Positions 48,679 to 60,631 are shown, counted from the first letter of the stretch. The stretch is DNA of 64,000 nt from Rhizophagus irregularis (GCF_026210795.1 NC_089433.1:4737001-4801000); one strand, 5' to 3'. Program-made: numbers and translations. The notes: generated by a model not told the origin, from the letters alone.

Positions 48679-49032
48679 CTAATTGTTTAAAGAAATAGAG
48701 TTGTTTAAAGAGATAGGAGTAATTGTAATTTGAATTCGATTTTGCGAAGCGTCAATAGTAATGTTAAAAGTATTTAAGAGAGAAGAAATATTTCTAATGG
48801 ACTCCTGTAGATGCGGATTTTGGCTAACATACTGAGGAGGGGGTTGCACGTTAGATTGTTGACAATTAGTAGTATAATTATTATTTATATTATTTACATA
48901 AGGTGTTTGAAAATTGTTATCGTTATAAGATGCATTTGACTGCAAATGATTATTACCAGATGATTGTGGATTGTTATATCCAGTAAAATTAACAAAATTA
49001 GATCCATTTTGCGAAGAAAGATTTTGATCCAT
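48679..49032 (-). CDS. Asn/Gln/Ser-rich low-complexity protein
   Basis: Intact 117-aa frame with a TATA box about 90 bp upstream. Residues 1-75 are Asn, Gln, Ser and Tyr rich without charge (e.g. NNPQSSGNNHLQSNASYNDN, VQPPPQYVSQNPH), a prion-like composition. Residues about 76-115 could fold (ESIRNISSLLNTFNITIDAS, then NRIQITITPISLNN). No domain is recognised and there is no signal peptide. Low-complexity polar segments often mediate condensate formation or RNA-granule association; that is inference only. Confidence 0.62.
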   Translation of the reverse strand: MDQNLSSQNGSNFVNFTGYNNPQSSGNNHLQSNASYNDNNFQTPYVNNINNNYTTNCQQSNVQPPPQYVSQNPHLQESIRNISSLLNTFNITIDASQNRIQITITPISLNNSISLNN

Positions 49033-49120
49033 GATTTTTTTATGTTAAAGATTTTTTTTCTTTTTATTTGTTTATTTATTTATTTTTTTTTTTGAGGAAT
49101 CTTTCGGTCCGTCAGTCATT

Positions 49121-49130
49121 CTTTTATATA
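49121..49130 (-). promoter_or_regulatory. TATA box of the 48679 gene
   Basis: On the minus strand tatataaaag lies about 90 bp before the ATG at 49032. Confidence 0.55.
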
Positions 49131-51011
49131 GAAATTTGCAAAAAAAAATGGTTATCTTATCTTTATTATAAAAATGAATCTTACCGTATATAACACAAAT
49201 AAACAAAAAGGAGTTGTAGAACGAACTTTGTAATTTCTTCATTTTATTATAATTATTGTTGCATATTATTTATCCATAATGAACTAATTATTAATTTATG
49301 CTGGTTTCCGTAGCACGAAGTCTTATTATTTCGATGTTATAATAAAAAAAAAACTCTAGAGAATATTTGTCAAGTATATCCAAGATATATTAAGATCCAT
49401 ATTAACAAAGAGCCTCATCAAGATAAAAAGTTTGGAGTGTTGATATATTGAAGCGAGAGTATGATAAGTTATAATTATAATAGTAATATACTAATGTTAA
49501 CGAGTATGAATATCTGGTGAAAAAAAAGCCAAAAAGAAGTAAAAAAAAGATATCTTCAAATCTTTTTAAAGTTCTATTATTATAGTGGCAGTACATTGAT
49601 AGAAAAAAGGCAGATACTATTAATTAAAAGAAATTTGGCAGAAAATGGTCCTTTATATATAATTTTTATATATTTGATGGTCTAGACCGGTCTCTAAAAA
49701 AGCCTTGGTAGTCCTCGATTGATTTGTGTAACTCTACGACAATTCATTTTATTCAACTTGTTTGAAAACCGGTTAATTGTTACAAAGTTTATATAAATAA
49801 ATCAAATAATAACATTCCTGTATTAATTTTATGTTACATAACATCAAATGAATGAAAAACAACCGTTTAAAGTAACGAAGGGCATAATCAAAATTTCAAA
49901 TAATAATTAATAAAGATTATCAAAAGTTTTTCGAACATTCCACGTTCTTATTATTTTTTACGAAAGAATTTAATTCTGATAAGACCAAGTGAAATAAACA
50001 AATAAATCAAATAAATTTATTGATATTTCCCAAATAGGATCAACGTTTGTGATACAATTCTAATAGTATATAAACATTTAAAAAATGATTTTCCGTGAAA
50101 GTCTAGTGCCCAAATTCATATGTGAATTTTTAATTAAGGATTCATTTTATTGCATAATGTAAATACTCGACATTGTTTATGTAACTTTAGTAATAATTGT
50201 ATTATCTGTTATAAAATTATGTAATATTTACGTAATTTGTGATCGCATGAAATTATATATCTTTTTTATTTTCATTGAACAAACTCTTTTTTCGGTTAGT
50301 TACCAAGTGATAATAATGAATGTACAGTATATGTAAGATATGTAAGTTTAAACGCTTGTATGAAATTAAATATGATCTAAATCCATCCAGATAATTCCGA
50401 TCCGAACACAAATAACGGATTATTTTCTGATACATCATCCATCCCGGATAAATTCCGATTTATATGTCGGCAAGCGCTATTGATGTTCCAATATCCGGTC
50501 CATAAGACTAGCAACAAATTTGGGAAGGTGAACATAATTGATGATCACATTTTAAACACGTGCATCATAAGGATCATTAAATAACGTGACCAAATATTGG
50601 TTTGTAAATTTACCAGTTTATGTAAAGACTTGACGAAAAAATTTTTTTATAACAACTGACATAATAATCAGTTACATTAATTCTCTATGAACGCTTTACA
50701 GGTGATAAATACCACAATAATAGGATAAAATGTAATTTTATTTCAATCATTGAGTTCAAGTTATTGGATTAAAAATTGCCCGCTAAACCAATAATATTAT
50801 TCGTATATGTAATTATGTATTGTTAGTATATATTATATAAATTTAGAAGCATCAGCCACAATTTCAAATCACGTAAATCACGTCCAGTAAATATTGTATT
50901 GTTCAAAAAAAGTAAATAATCATGAGACTATCATGAGTCATCTCTTTTGAAAAAAAAAAATTATGTTGATTATGACATAATTTTTTATACTCTGACTATA
51001 ACTAGAAAATT
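49131..51011. other. AT-rich intergenic
   Basis: I see no gene. Small minus-strand frames at 49402-49596 and 50253-50438 lack motifs. Confidence 0.4.
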
Positions 51012-51022
51012 TATATAAAAGG
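51012..51022 (+). promoter_or_regulatory. Strong TATA box without an evident ORF
   Basis: TATATAAAAGG followed by a pyrimidine-rich stretch (ctctcttcctctctccacag) near 51054-51078 resembles a promoter plus leader, yet no protein frame follows. The tandem modules at 51290-51740 come next. Confidence 0.45.
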
Positions 51023-51289
51023 CCTTTCCATCCACAAATTTTTTTAAAAAAAATTCTCTCTTCCTCTCTCCACAGCTGAGTAGCCAAAAAGACTATCGGT
51101 TCTCCTTCTCTCCAACGAAGTAAACAAAAAAAAGCTATTCTTTATTTTATTCCCATTTTATATTTCCTAAGTGAAAGCTTTATTTTTAGCAATGACTTAA
51201 ACATAAACCAGAGAAACAAAGCTTTTTTTGCAGAAGTAGACATAACCTAGGCGAAGAGAGTGGGTTGGGAGCGTGGGTTCGTGTGTGTA

Positions 51290-51740
51290 GGTGGTGGTGT
51301 TTTAACTTCTTTTTTTTCCTTCGTCTTTTTTTTAGGTCTTTCTTCTCTCTTTCAAGGTCTTCTCTTTATTAGGCCTTCTCTTAAGTTCCTTTCTTTGCGT
51401 CTTTTTTTAGGTACATGGTTATGTGTGGTTTGGGAGTGTGGTTTGGAGTGTGGGTTGTGGTGTTTTTTAACTTCTCTTTTTTTCTTCTTTTTTTTAGGTC
51501 TAACTTCTCTCCGTAAAGTCTTCTCTTTATTAGGCCTTCTCCCAGGTCCCTTTCTTTACGTTTTCCTTTAAGTATGTGAGTTGAGAGTATGGGTTAGGAA
51601 TGTGGGTTTGTGTGTTGTGTTTTAACTTCATTTTTTTTCGTCTTTTTTTTATTAGGCCTATCTTCTCTCTGCCAAGGTTTTTTCTTTATTAGGTCTTCTC
51701 TTAGACCCCTATTTTTACGTCTTCCTTTAGGTATGTGGGT
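51290..51740 (+). repeat. Tandem intron-exon-like modules, about 155 bp, three copies (fourth at 52551-52680)
   Basis: Each copy contains ttttaacttct, a T-run ending in tttttag, g(g)tct...ttctctct, aggtcttctctttattaggc, cttctct, tttacgtctt and a closing aggtatgtgggttggga. The T-run plus AG looks like a 3' splice site and aggtatgt like a 5' splice site. Reading frames through them are poor (51260-51571 is low complexity). Confidence 0.7.
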
Positions 51741-51769
51741 TGGAAGAGTGGAGGTTCACATATTTTCTT

Positions 51770-52420
51770 AAAGAAGTTCTTGAAAAAGAGTGCGTATCAA
51801 GTATTGAAAACGCAAAATTTTTTTTTTTTGATGTTTATACTTTGCATTTGTTATCTGACCTCTTATCATTGGATTGTATTTATTCTTTTTTTATTTATCA
51901 ATTACAGCATTATTTTGTATTGAAAACACTGGACAACAGATGAAAGTTCTCTGAATGGAGCATTACTGATTTTCTAGATGAGTGTAAATGGCTCAAGAGA
52001 CTTTAAAAGAGGTGTGTATTTTTTTATTTGCAAAGTGGGTAACTTCCTAAGTCAAAATTAGAACGGATAACTCATTGAGTCGGGGAGTTCACAAATTTTA
52101 CTTAGGGGGGTACTGGATTTGTTTGTTTGGGTTGGGTAAGGGTGAGCAAAGTGGGTAATTCCTATGAAATTACCTGCTTTTTCTTTTTTATTTTATTTTA
52201 TTTTTATTTTTTTTTATTCCCTTTTTTTTCTTTTTTATTTTTTTTATTTTTTTTTTATTTCTCTTGTTCACTTGATAACCAACTCAAGCAGATAAAATCC
52301 TACTTTGTTATTAGTAAAGTCTGCTAATTTTAAAAGGAGAAATTAGCTATGTCTTCTTTACCATTAAATAAAAATTTAGCACACTATTAATAATTTTTCT
52401 TTCTCATAATAGGTAAATGT
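51770..52420 (+). repeat. Large dispersed repeat, copy A
   Basis: Near-identical to 62550-63250: ttcttgaaaaagagtgcgta, ttttgtattgaaaacactgg, gctctctgaatggagcatta, gcaaagtgggtaacttccta, tactggatttgtttgtttgg, gttgggtaagggtgagcaaa and gataaaatcctactttgtta occur in order in both. Each copy also contains a T-rich tract of variable length. Confidence 0.85.
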
Positions 52421-52694
52421 AGAGATTTACAATCACTGGTAGAATGAAAAAATTTCTTAAAGGAGTTTTTGAAAAAGAGTGCATATTAAATATTAAAAAT
52501 GTGAAAATTTTTTTTTTTTTGATGTTTATACTTTATATTTGTTATCTGGTGGTGTTTAACTTCTTTTTTTTCATCATCTTTTTTTTTTAGGTTTATCTTC
52601 TCCCTGTTAAGGTCTTCTCTTTATTAGGCCTTCTCTTAGATCCTATTTTTACGTTTTCTTTTAGGTATGTGAGTTGGGAGTGTGGGGGTTTATT

Positions 52695-53400
52695 AGGGTA
52701 TATTAAATTTTTTTGAATTAGTGGGAAATGGTAGGATGTATGAACTAGAATGTACATGAAATTTAATTAATGCATTATTTTGTGAAACTAAAACGCAATG
52801 AGGGCGTAAGTCTCTGTAATAAGTTGTATGTTTGTCACAAACGGGACAAGGTTGTAAGGCAGGTTGGCGTTTTTTAGGCGTTAATTCAGATCTAGTGTCT
52901 GCAGTTAGATTCGGTATGTTTGAATCCCATGTAATTGTCCATTCATTTGGTGGTCGATAATATACAAGGGAAGAATGGATGTTTAGAGAAGTAAAAGTAA
53001 ATCGTAATGTAGGTTGTTGATTGAGAGGATTGAGAAGACGTCTATTATTGTTGGATATAGTGCCTTTGTTTTCTTGGCATTTGAATCATCCTGGAGTAGG
53101 TCCTTTAAATTTGTGTTGTTGATTTCGTTTCATGTATTGAGAAAATTTCCATCGATGGAGCAAAGTTGATCCACGAAAATGATACGTTTTTCTTTAATGA
53201 ATTAATATATGTGTTTTTAAGGTCGTCCCTTAGGTAGGGTTCGGATCAAGGTATCCGTGTGAGGTATGTAATTATTATGAAATTCATTATATAGTTGAAG
53301 TTCTCGCGTGAGAAGTGATTATTGTTTGTTGGTAAGAGGTGATAAAAGAAAATCTTTTGGCGTAGGAAAATGTGGGAGCCAATATTCATATTAATTTTTT
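52695..53400 (-). pseudogene. LINE fragment, post-RT linker with C-x2-C motif
   Basis: The minus strand reads, with several stops, YWLPHFPTPKDFLLSPLTNK, ELQLYNEFHNNYIPHTDTLI, FRGSTLLHRWKFSQYMKRNQ, then GPTPG followed by a stop. It goes on FKCQENKGTISNNNRRLLNP, EWTITWDSNIPNLTADTRSE and LQPCPVCDKHTTYYRDLRPH. This type of sequence sits between the reverse transcriptase and RNase H in fungal LINEs, here with a C-x2-C pair. RT and RNase H are not present. Confidence 0.6.
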
Positions 53401-53459
53401 GTAGTCCTAGCATGGGCGTTTATATTATTATTTTTATTGCACTACATTGACTACAAGAA

Positions 53460-54120
53460 TACTAATAACATGTATTTGTATTTGTCGGGATTTGGGCAGA
53501 ACCCGTGTATAGGGTTCATGTATTTTGCCCATCACTAACCAAAATTATCTTTATGAAACTTTTATCGCAATTATCACAAGAGCCGTTATTCAGCTGTGAC
53601 CTATAATACTATATATTTTTTTATTTTATTTTAAGCTTTGTAATCAAATAATCTTTTGGCAGTCAATCATTTTCATGCACTGTAAAATGGAATGGATTAA
53701 AAAGAAACCTAGGAAAGGGATATAAAATTAAGTTTGAGGAATCATATTGTAACCATGATTTTCACATGCGATAAAAGATCGGCATTTGACTGATATACTT
53801 GATATACATTCATTGTAAAATGAAAAGGTATAGTAGATCGGTCCATCTTGCAGATGAGATTTAATTTCAAAATGGGAAATATCATTAGATATATGTTAAA
53901 TTGTTTAGCTTATATTTTACTGGTCATGTAGCAAATGAAATAAATGAAATATAAAATTAGAGTTTTAACATTACCATTCTATTTTATTTTATTTCTTTAT
54001 TTTCCTATTTGAAAGATTAACAATACTGGATGCCTAATGTGATAAGCTTTTTCAGACTTATAAAAAAAACCAGCAGAATCAAAGCTCCTATAGTTATCCT
54101 TTCTAAATTTATTATAAAAA
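53460..54120. other. AT-rich intergenic
   Basis: No gene. The stretch 53637-53690 (tttgtaatcaaataatcttttggcagtcaatc) resembles 30348-30395, a dispersed short repeat. Confidence 0.4.
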
Positions 54121-54132
54121 AACTCATCGATC

Positions 54133-54783
54133 ATGAAACACATAATTCTTACTATTATATTATTTCTTATATTCTTCAAAACTTTTGCTATTAAATCTTC
54201 TGTAAATTGTGATGGTAAGTTATCTAAGAACGACTTTTATTTAGTATTTTTTCCAAGATATCAAATGTTAATAATCAATCTATCTTTCTTACGCTTATGC
54301 TTTTTATGGTAAGATTTTTATTTTGATCCTGAAGGCATTAAATTTCTAGCAAATCATCAGGTCGAATTAACAATAAATGGACCACACAAAGTAGAAAGTC
54401 CTGGTAGTTTCACATGTTGTTTGCAACAAGGGCCAATTATGGTTGGTAATTATAAGTTTTCTATAGGTGGCACCACGATTTATACTGTTTTATCTGATTT
54501 TACATGGGAAAATGGATACAATATGGGAAATATCTTAGATGCGAATAATTGTTTGAGTAAAAGTTGGGGTAAATACTTTGACTGTAATACAATTTATGAA
54601 GGGCAATATGAATACACGCGGGTTGACAATTATGATCCCACAAATTTTCCCTCTCCAGGAGAAACTATTGGGTTGGAAGTTACTGTATATGCTCATTGTT
54701 TTAATCAATGTGAAACAATTTGCTTAAAATCTTGTACGATTACCGCTGGCATTTCTTATGATCCTCCACCACCACCAAAATAA
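54133..54783 (+). CDS. Secreted cysteine-rich protein of unknown function
   Basis: Exon 1 is 54133-54214, the intron 54215-54334 (gtaagt to ctgaag) and exon 2 54335-54783, with the split codon phase 1; the product is 176 aa. The N-terminus MKHIILTIILFLIFFKTFAI is a clear signal peptide. The mature protein has nine cysteines (NCDG, FTCC, NNC, FDC, AHC, NQC, TIC, KSC), several Trp/Tyr/Gly-rich beta-like stretches (PIMVGNYKFSIGGTTIYTVL), an NCLSKSWGKYFDCNTIYEGQ segment and a Pro-rich end (DPPPPPK). The layout faintly recalls ML-type lipid-binding proteins (beta-rich, paired Cys, Pro tail), but I cannot confirm that. The acceptor is not certain: the intron contains a second gtaaga at 54309 that might mark a small extra exon. 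Likely extracellular, possibly at the plant interface. Confidence 0.7.
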
Positions 54784-55167
54784 ATGGATTCTTTTATTTT
54801 TATGATGTGTATTATTATTACATTTGCGCATTAGCTTATTTTAGTAATTTATATCAATACTTATAATAATATTATTTTTATAGATCTACAGTATAAGGAT
54901 ATGAATTTTTTAATTTTTTACCTGTTACTTTTGAAATAAGCAAAAATACATTTTATAAAATATGTATAAACAACGTGTAATTTAATTAATCATTTATGAT
55001 GTAACATGTTAAGCAACCATTTTTTGTTTTATTGATGGTTTTTTATTAACATGCAGTGAAGTTATAAGAAATTGTAAAAGAATAGGAATAGGCTTGATTT
55101 TACTGATTTCGATTATTTTTTTTTTTTATAGGTTTTCAAGTAATAATAAAATTTTACTACTGTTAAT

Positions 55168-55322
55168 GCAGTGCTTGAGCATTGATTATCCGCCGCTATC
55201 CTTTAAAAAGGATATCCGCGGATATTTGGATAAATCTGGATTGAACAAATAAAAAAATTTTGATAATCCAACAAGGATATCCAGATATTATCCGTTAGCG
55301 GTAATTGACAATCACTTAAAAA
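55168..55322. mobile_element. MITE-like palindrome, gattatccgc / gcggtaattgacaatca
   Basis: The left arm agtgcttgagcattgattat, ccgccgctatcc and the right arm ggataatatctgg / taacggtaattgacaatcac (in inverse) are imperfectly complementary. The interior repeats aaggatatcc(g/a). The ends are uncertain. Confidence 0.45.
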
Positions 55323-55740
55323 AGAAATTTTCGAATTGTGGAGAGGTTATGATCACCAAAATAATAGTAATTCTGGTCGTAATTATAAATTTGACCTGAA
55401 TTACTACTCTGCAAGAATAATTTGTATTTCTGGATGAAACGGATACAAACTTTAATTAGAACCAATTAATGATCGAGTGTATTATACGTTTTATTCTGAG
55501 TACCAATAATTTTTAATTGTAAGCTCGAAGTACTCTAAATTTATTAATAAAGGGAAGAATTTTGGTGAGAAACAGATATTTTTAATATAAATTGTTTTAA
55601 TGTAATGGCTTTTCTTTCTATTGCTTAATTTTGTAATATTTTGATCTCTCTGAACTTGTGACAGCAAATAATTGTCAGTACATTAAAGAAATAACATTTA
55701 ACATTGTAGAAATAAATCAGTAGAATAAAATATCTATAAT

Positions 55741-55830
55741 CCCTATAAAAAAATTGGATACAATTTTTTTTCCTTAAAAATAACGTATCTAATAGGAATA
55801 CGGAATAATGCACAATTCTGTATGATTAAC
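55741..55830. mobile_element. Fragment of a ccctataaaaaaattggata element
   Basis: It shares ccctataaaaaaattggata, ttccttaaaaataacgtatc and ggaataatgcacaattctgt with 31812-31930. Confidence 0.5.
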
Positions 55831-56967
55831 TAATTAATAATTATACTTATATGTTTAATTATATCATTATTATCGTTATAGCGCGATAAACATTTTTTTG
55901 TAAAGAAGCGTCTCAATATATTCTTATTCACAAAAATACAATTTTTATTTTGTTCATTAAAAGAAATAAATTTAATTAGTATATGATTAGATTTAAATCT
56001 TAATGTTGGGTCAAAAAAATTTTCATCATTTGTATTTACAAGTTTCATTAATGACTACATGTTATAAGCAAGTATTGATAACAATAACTAATTTGGAAAT
56101 TTTTTGGACGTATTATTTATATTTTTAATTATATCTGAAAATGAAAAGATGGAAATTTCTGTTAGTGATACAGAAAGTATTTCTAAAGGCATTTTGAATT
56201 ATTATGGGAAGTTCGTTTTGAAATACTTTATCGAAGGGTAAGTACATAACGATGATGCAATTGATACATTGACATTATTTTTATATAGTTAAGACGTATA
56301 TGATTAGCAAGTGGAAGGATTTTTAAATATTGCGTAATTATTAACCATTTCATCAAAAAGATAATGATGGAAATATAAATGAAACACAAATTAAGAAAGA
56401 AAACAAATAAAAATTGAAGGAAATCAATAATTGGACAACAATAATTTGAAAAAATGATGGATAAAAAGAATTTTCTAAATAATATGAAAAATAATTTTGT
56501 GCAACCAATTGGGCGTATAATAATCTCATTCCAAAGTTTGTCATAATAATTACTATCTAAAATGAACCGATATAATGCCATAAAGTCTCGTATTCATGAT
56601 TCACGATCATTTAAGGGGAATACTAGTCTACCCTTATGAGTAACAATAAATATTACGTAATACTGTATCAATTTATTTTATTAGTGTAAATTTTTGTAAA
56701 AATAACCTAAAAGGATAAAATTCATACGTTTAAAAAAGCAAAGTTCTAATATTGGTCATAAAATAATTAATTATAACGAGCATAAACCAAGCTTTATATT
56801 AATAAAATTCCGATAATTAAATTTTAATGCAAATAAAATTGTTTAAATATTCGATTTCCTTTGAATTCTAAATATATCTTTCAATACTATATTATTAGAC
56901 AATCCATATTAGTCTAATTGGCCGTTAGTTTTGAATATGATAGCTATTAATATAGAAAATTGCTAAA

Positions 56968-57066
56968 GCTTACCGGCGGTGATGGTCACCATATCAGCAT
57001 TATGACCAGAATTAAAAATCTAATAAAATACTGGCCAGCATTACATCATAATTTCACCACCGGTAA
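56968..57066. mobile_element. Small MITE-like inverted repeat, ttaccgg(c/t)ggtga
   Basis: Left ttaccggcggtgatggtcac, catatcagcattatgaccag; right ctggccagcattacatcata, atttcaccaccggtaa. The two arms are inverted complements with several mismatches. Confidence 0.5.
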
Positions 57067-57528
57067 TGTTTAAAATCAATTTTAATTGGTATGTTTAATT
57101 TGTGATATTTAAAAGGAATTCCATTTATTATTTTATTTACAGGTACAAACTATAAAATAAATTTGTTTAATACTTTATTTCTTAGTTATTATTACATAAG
57201 TTTATAATAATAATATGTAAATAACTACTTCCTTAAATAAAAATTTGTAAAAAAAGTAAAAAAAGAATATTAAATTCGTGTGATCACAGAATCGATGATT
57301 ACTTTGCATAGTGATTTTAATTTGAAAAATCTTTTTTCATAATATATAATATAATAAAATCATAAATTGAATTTCCTGAAAAAACCCGAAAAAATTATTC
57401 GCTATATAAGAATAAAACACTCAATCCTCTGGCAGACTTACATGGCAAATAATATTAAAAAGTAATGAGAAGAATATAGTCACTGATTATATTCCCTCTG
57501 TCCAGATCAAGAATTAGATAATGAGACA

Positions 57529-59033
57529 CTAATATGATTTCTTCATAACTTGAAAAACTTCATAATCATTAAAATTTGTATTTTTAAATAATGTAATTGG
57601 AATGTTAATATCAGGATAATTCCCTGAATGATCACCACTAACCAACCAAGTGGAACTTGAATAATAAAGATAGTGACCAAATATTGGTCCATTATTTTGA
57701 TAACAACCTATAGAAGCGTGACCACTACTATAGCCTGCTTTTGCAGATTTTATGTTCTTTCTATCTGTAAATAAGAACATAAAACTGTCTGTTGTATGCT
57801 TATAATTACAATACCTACTTGAATCCCAATCAAATGGATTATACCCACCAATTATTTGTTCTGTTCCATTGATTTTTACTATAACTATAGTTGCTCCTTT
57901 ATTATCACATTTTTCATGAAATGCTTCGGCTGTATTGCCGTCCCTGCTAGCCCTGTATAAGAGATTAAATTTATAGGGAATAGTTTCAAAATTGTCATAT
58001 TCTCCTTTTTTATTAATCCAATTTGCAAAAAACACAAAGCAATCTGATCGATCAATTATAACGGAATCAAATTGATATTTGGGACATCTTGGTGAAATTT
58101 TGAAAATTGATGCATATCCAGGAAGCATATGAAATTTTAAAATATCATCTCTTAATTCTTTCGATAAAATTTTTTTATAAGGTTTAACCTTATTGATATA
58201 ATCCTCAGATGATATTTCACAAAATCTAATTAAAGGGATGAATTTATAAAGAATTCTTTGAAATTGGCTAAAATTATCTTGATTCCATTTAGTAACATCT
58301 TGATCAAGTGTTCGTTCTTGGGCTAGTCCCCATTTGATTAAACTTTCCCAAACTTTAATTTCGGCTAAATCTAAATCATCTCGGTTTAAAATAATTTCTA
58401 GTAAAGGAGCAGGTAAATTGATAAACTTATTGGAATCGAATAAAACTTTAGGATCAGAACAAATTGTTTCCAAGCAAAATTCTTGTAGATTAACAAGTGA
58501 TTTATTATAATAAACAATTTGAAGAATTCCAACTGGATCATTTTGTAAGAATTGTTGATAATTTTCAATAATAAATTCTTCGGTAATTTTAGTTAATTGT
58601 TTCAATTTCAGTTCGTCGGAGGCGATCATAATATCCAAAAGCTCAGTTCCGGTTTTATTATCGAAATTAATATGACCAGTATAAAGATACCTTGTTAATA
58701 ATAATAATATAAAAAAAGATTTAAACACATGTAAACAATTTTAATTATATTTTCATACAAGGAATTTGAATTAACTTACTTAAGAATAGTATCAAAAGCT
58801 TGTGGAGTTATATTTTGTTTCTTAACTATATATTTTCCGTCTTTCTTCTCTATATTTTCAGCAGAAAGTATTTCATTAAAATATTCGGATCTAAAGCGCA
58901 AGATATTTGAGTGTACATGAAATTCCTTAAAATTATGTTCTTTTCCAATTTGAATAATAACATTATAATCTGTTTTAGTTTTAAGCATCTCTTCAAGCGC
59001 TTTTATGACATCAGATTCAAATTTATACGACAT
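57529..59033 (-). CDS. BTB/POZ-BACK-TLDc protein 2
   Basis: Exon 1 is 59033-58780, the intron 58779-58691 and exon 2 58690-57529, with a Lys codon split 2+1 as in the 37125 gene; the product is 471 aa. BTB about 20-120 (YNVIIQIGKEHNFKEFHVHS, ILRFRSEYF, FDTILKYLYTGHI). BACK-like linker about 125-255 (LEIILNRDDLDLAEIKVWES, FIPLIRFCEISSEDY). TLDc about 290-468 (YKFNLLYRASRDGNTAEAFH, EQIIGGYNPFDW, FMFLFTDRKNIKSAKAGYSS, DYEVFQVMK). The same split codon and domain order show common descent with the first BTB-TLDc gene. Overall identity is modest, so the duplication is old. The frame start at 58728 is an intron artefact. Confidence 0.9.
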
Positions 59034-59279
59034 GATTCAACTAATATTATAATCTTTTATAAATAACAGAGCGTAAAGGGGATTAAGAGAAAGCGAAGCT
59101 TTTTTTTTTAAGAATATGCAAGTAGGCGCAATTTATGTAAATCAATGATTCTATAAATAGAAAATAGAATGGTTTAAATGATTAACGAATTCAATTAATT
59201 TCAGCCAATAATGTCTTAACTAATTTTGGCCATCAATTTTTAATTTCGGCCAAAATTTATGATATTACACTTACATAGT

Positions 59280-60600
59280 AAATTGTAAAATTCATGAAGA
59301 GTATCACAACGCGAAGCGTCCTTATTCTGTTAAAGCATTGGTCAATACAACTTCCGATGCAAAATTGCAAATCTTATCAACAAGAGGTTTCTCGAAGAAC
59401 ATGGAATAGAATACAAAACTACTAACAGGACATGGCAAATGTATATTGGAGATGCGGAAGGTAAGAAGGTTATATAAATTGCCTAGATTTGTCATTTGTT
59501 TACGAAGGAAAAGACGGAAGTGATGAGGTGTTAAATGATTCTGTGGTGGTAAAAGAGCCTAAAGCGGATCTCATATTAGGTTTGTTTACCATGGTTATGG
59601 TTACATGAAACAAAGATCGATAATACACGTAGAGGAAGGAAGGTAAATTTGTACCATTTTGCGAAGATAAAACTGTGACTTACGTCACCTCCAAACCAGG
59701 ATCTTAAAAAATGTTGCAGTGTTAATAATGAAAAGATTAATAATAGGCTGTACATTCGTTGACCTTCAATCTTTGACCAATGGTAACAAAGTAACCGTTA
59801 AAGCGTTGATTGACCCCAAATCTCAGTATAATAGTATTAGTGTGATGCTTGCCAGAAAATTGGATTTGTATATTACTAGGGTAGATGGGTCTGCTTATCC
59901 AGCAGTGGTGGACCTTGGCAAAGGCACAACAAATGCAGGTAAGGAGTGATGACAAGAAGATGGGTTCATGATGAAGAATTTTCCATTTCTTTGCCCAATA
60001 CCTTTGAGTCAGAAGTCCCTCGTATCGTATTTGGGAGATTCATACGAGCATTTCTTAGTAAAATATGATTCAGTTTTAGGAAATGTATGGCTAATGAGGC
60101 TGGTAGACAGGATCAATGGATGCAATGGAACATATTGGAAACTTAATGAAGAAAAAATTCGCTCTTATACAAGAAATAGCATTGATATACTGTCTCCTTT
60201 GTTATATTAATTCTACGATTTTTATTCCCTAAATTTACTGCAATTGGTTCAGATTAGGGATTGGAATCGAAAATCGAATCTTTTCAAGATTTTTCTTATA
60301 GACGACCAATCTGACTTTGAATCAGTTTCTAATTTCAGCAAAAATAATCAGCACTTGGCCGGCATGAAAAATTACTTTGGAGTCAGGTTAACTTATATGT
60401 AAAAAATTGCTGAGAATCGATTCTCGAGAATTGATTTTACTATGTTTTGTCGATTTTCGATTAATCGATTCCAATCCCTAGTTCAGATGGAGAGGTTAAA
60501 ATTACCAAGTTTTCTGAACATAATGCAGATGAAAAAAAACATGACTTCTATGGCAAGCCAAGTTGGACTAAACTATCAGGCATTAGGCGGGTGAAAAATC
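59280..60600 (+). pseudogene. Retropepsin-type (retroelement protease-like) relic with two protease-like segments
   Basis: Segment one (59330-59475) reads VKALVNTTSDA and then, after a frameshift, EYKTTNRTWQMYIGDAEGKK. Segment two (59719-59949) reads NGNKVTVKALIDPKSQYNSI, SVMLARKLDLYITRVDGSAY, then PAVVDLGKGTTNAG. V-K-A-L-(I/V)-D followed by a helical search for S-x-x-A is typical of retroviral-type aspartic proteases of retroelements; the usual D-T/S-G triad is D-P-K here, so it would be inactive. Downstream pieces (NVWLMRLVDRINGCNGTYWK, then DGEVKITKFSEHN, DFYGKPSWTKLSGIRRVKNQ) are in other frames. A 226-bp MITE at 60255-60480 splits the last part. Many stops and frameshifts show it is dead. 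Confidence 0.55.
60255..60480. mobile_element. hAT-like MITE with 8-bp target duplication
   Basis: The ends are tagggattggaatcgaaaat and its inverse attaatcgattccaatcccta (imperfect in the inner part). The 8-bp gttcagat flanks both sides (60247-60254 and 60481-60488). An 8-bp target duplication is the hallmark of hAT superfamily elements. The centre has no coding frame. Confidence 0.85.
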
Positions 60601-60631
60601 AAGCATGGATTGACAAAATGTTACACCGTGC

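Larger units (their letters stand above)
54784..57528. other. Intergenic region with MITE-like elements
   Basis: Besides the elements listed separately (55168-55322, 55741-55830, 56968-57066) I see no gene. Minus frames at 55625-55813, 55830-56048 and 56228-56581 are AT-driven. Confidence 0.4.

Noticed and set aside
51260-51571. 103-aa Phe/Leu/Ser-rich frame
   Set aside because: Translation of the T-rich tandem modules; poor composition and interrupted in the other copies.
58690-58728. Alternative ATG at 58728 for the second BTB-TLDc gene
   Set aside because: It lies in the intron; using it would remove the BTB domain, whereas the spliced model restores a full BTB domain with the conserved split codon.
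59719-59949. Functional aspartic protease
   Set aside because: The catalytic D-(T/S)-G is D-P-K in this copy and flanking frames are broken, so it is listed only as a relic.
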